NCBI GenBank assembly: GCA_034211115.1
Contig: JAXHTH010000270.1
Location: 1 to 5,842, forward strand
Source: JAXHTH01 sp034211115
GTDB lineage: Bacteria > Planctomycetota > Phycisphaerae > Phycisphaerales > SM1A02
Direction of reading: 5' to 3'
Length of the DNA: 5,842 nucleotides
The position numbers and the translations under genes are program-made. Each line of letters opens with the position of its first letter. The stretch's first letter is position 1. Below, piece by piece: positions 4,597-5,842 of this stretch. Under the pieces are notes generated by a model that worked only from the letters and a program-made list of their open reading frames with translations, did not search any database and was not told the origin of the DNA.

Positions 4597-5842
4597 ATGT
4601 TCCGTCGAAATGCGCATCACGCGTTCGCTTTGTCTGTCGGCGCCGCTCTGCTCGGCGTCGTCACCCTCGCTGTTGCCGGCACTGACGGGTCGGCCTCTCC
4701 GGGCCAGGCCGACGCGGCCGCGCCGGACGCCGCGCCGGCGGACGGTTCGCGTGGGGGCCACTGGGAGGTGCCGGCCGACCCGTACGTTCCCGTCCCGCCG
4801 GAAGCGCGCCGGTCCAGCCCCGCCCGGCAGTGGGTTCGTGACGGCTTCGTCAGCGTGCAGGTCAACGTCGACGGGCAGGGCAACAACATCGTCGGCGACG
4901 CGGCCAACGAACCCTCCATCGCCGTCGGCCCCAACAATCCCAATCGCATGGTGATCGGCTGGCGCCAGTTCGACACGATCGCCAGCAACTTCCGTCAGGC
5001 GGGGTGGGCGTACAGTCACGACGGCGGGCGAACCTGGACCTTCCCCGGCACGATCACCCCGGGCGTGTTCCGTTCCGATCCGGTGCTGGACGCGGACGCC
5101 AACGGGAACTTCTATTACAACAGCCTCTACGCCGGCACCGGCTTCGAGTGCCACGTCTTCATCTCGCACGACGGCGGCGTGAGCTGGTCGGACCCGATCT
5201 ACGCCTACGGCGGTGACAAGCAGTGGATGGTCATCGATCGCACCGGCGGCGTGGGGCATAACAACATGTACGCCAACTGGACCCGCGCCTTCAGCGACTG
5301 CGACGGCCAGTTCACCCGCTCCTACGACTCCGGCTACTCCTGGCAACCCTGCGCCGACGTGCCGTATGAGCCGCAGTGGGGGACGCTCGCGGTGGGGCCC
5401 GACGGGGAGCTGTTCATCGCCGGCATCGGCTTCTTCGTCGTCCGATCCACCACGGTACAGGACGAGGACCTTCCGCTGGAATGGGATCTTGTCGCCGGCG
5501 TGGATATGGGGGGCAATCCCACCTTCGGCGACGGGCCCAACCCGGGAGGCCTGCTCGGCCAGGCCTACGTCGCCGTCGATCAGTCCGACGGCCCCTACCG
5601 CGGCTATGTCTACTACCTCTGCTCGGTCGATCCCTGGGGCGACGATCCGCTGGACGTGATGTTCGCGCGAAGCACGGACGGCGGGGCGACCTGGAGCGAT
5701 CCCGTGCGCATCAACGATGATCCGTCCGGCACGAACGCGTGGCAGTGGTTTGGGACGATGACCGTCGCCCCCACCGGCCGCATCGACGTCATCTGGGCCG
5801 ACACCCGCGCCCATGACCCCTCCTTCGAGTCCGAGCTGTACT
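4597..5842 (+). CDS. Secreted Asp-box (BNR repeat) beta-propeller protein, sialidase-like fold, 3' end off window
   Basis: The 415 codons in the window form an exported protein of unknown activity. Residues 1-27 are a signal peptide (basic MFRRNAHH, hydrophobic AFALSVGAALLGVVTLAVA, cleavage likely after AVA27), followed by an Ala/Pro/Asp-rich linker to about 55. From about 104 (NEPSIAVGPNNPNRMVIGW) the sequence has the strand pattern of a sialidase-type propeller. Four Asp-boxes of form S-x-D-x-G-x-[TS]-W lie at 140-147 (SHDGGRTW), 190-197 (SHDGGVSW), 242-249 (SYDSGYSW) and 359-366 (STDGGATW). The wide third gap, around 283-297, probably hides a blade whose box is degenerate. I do not see the FRIP/YRIP motif of true sialidases, so a glycosidase activity should not be assumed; many such proteins are annotated only as exo-alpha-sialidase-like. 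An alternative start is the ATG at 4591. It follows a strong terminator, so it probably has its own promoter. The frame is still open at the right edge. Confidence 0.88.
   Translation, partial: MFRRNAHHAFALSVGAALLGVVTLAVAGTDGSASPGQADAAAPDAAPADGSRGGHWEVPADPYVPVPPEARRSSPARQWVRDGFVSVQVNVDGQGNNIVGDAANEPSIAVGPNNPNRMVIGWRQFDTIASNFRQAGWAYSHDGGRTWTFPGTITPGVFRSDPVLDADANGNFYYNSLYAGTGFECHVFISHDGGVSWSDPIYAYGGDKQWMVIDRTGGVGHNNMYANWTRAFSDCDGQFTRSYDSGYSWQPCADVPYEPQWGTLAVGPDGELFIAGIGFFVVRSTTVQDEDLPLEWDLVAGVDMGGNPTFGDGPNPGGLLGQAYVAVDQSDGPYRGYVYYLCSVDPWGDDPLDVMFARSTDGGATWSDPVRINDDPSGTNAWQWFGTMTVAPTGRIDVIWADTRAHDPSFESELY

Noticed and set aside
4522..5814. A 430-codon minus-strand open frame opposite the propeller gene
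   Set aside because: The plus-strand frame has a perfect AGGAGG, a signal peptide and four Asp-boxes; the antisense product is Gly/Val/Arg-rich low complexity.

Overview
This looks like a GC-rich fragment of a planctomycete-type genome, probably close to Phycisphaerae. The strongest hint is the C-terminus of the central gene. It carries dockerin-like EF-hand repeats of the 'DxDGDxxVDxxDLLxLLxAWGDC' style, bracketed by cysteines, which I associate with secreted proteins of that phylum. The style of the glutamate dehydrogenase fits as well. This assignment is inference from recalled family patterns; no search was run.

Layout. Positions 1-1272 (minus strand) hold a Glu/Leu/Phe/Val-family dehydrogenase, almost certainly glutamate dehydrogenase. 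Its 3' end runs off the left edge. At that edge lies an exact 85-bp repeat with a 96-bp period, which duplicates 32 codons in frame. A gene-free, very GC-rich divergent spacer of about 770 bp follows. It contains overlapping inverted repeats that can pair in alternative ways. Positions 2050-4272 (plus strand) encode a complete 740-residue secreted cysteine peptidase of the gingipain (C25) type ending in four EF-hand/dockerin-like repeats. A textbook intrinsic terminator lies 38 bp after its stop codon. A spacer of about 320 bp leads to a third gene from 4597 to the right edge (plus strand). It encodes a secreted Asp-box (BNR) beta-propeller protein and is cut off by the window end.

How the genes relate. 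The dehydrogenase is cytoplasmic nitrogen metabolism and is divergent from the rest, so no functional link is evident. The peptidase and the propeller protein are both exported and neighbouring. The terminator and the long spacer argue that they are separate transcription units, not an operon. All real coding is explained by these three genes. The other long open frames, including a 751-codon frame antisense to the peptidase, are by-products of high GC. I do not see a clearly undescribed multi-gene system. The points most worth a second look are the dehydrogenase duplication, the peptidase-EF-hand architecture and the alternative-pairing element in the divergent spacer.
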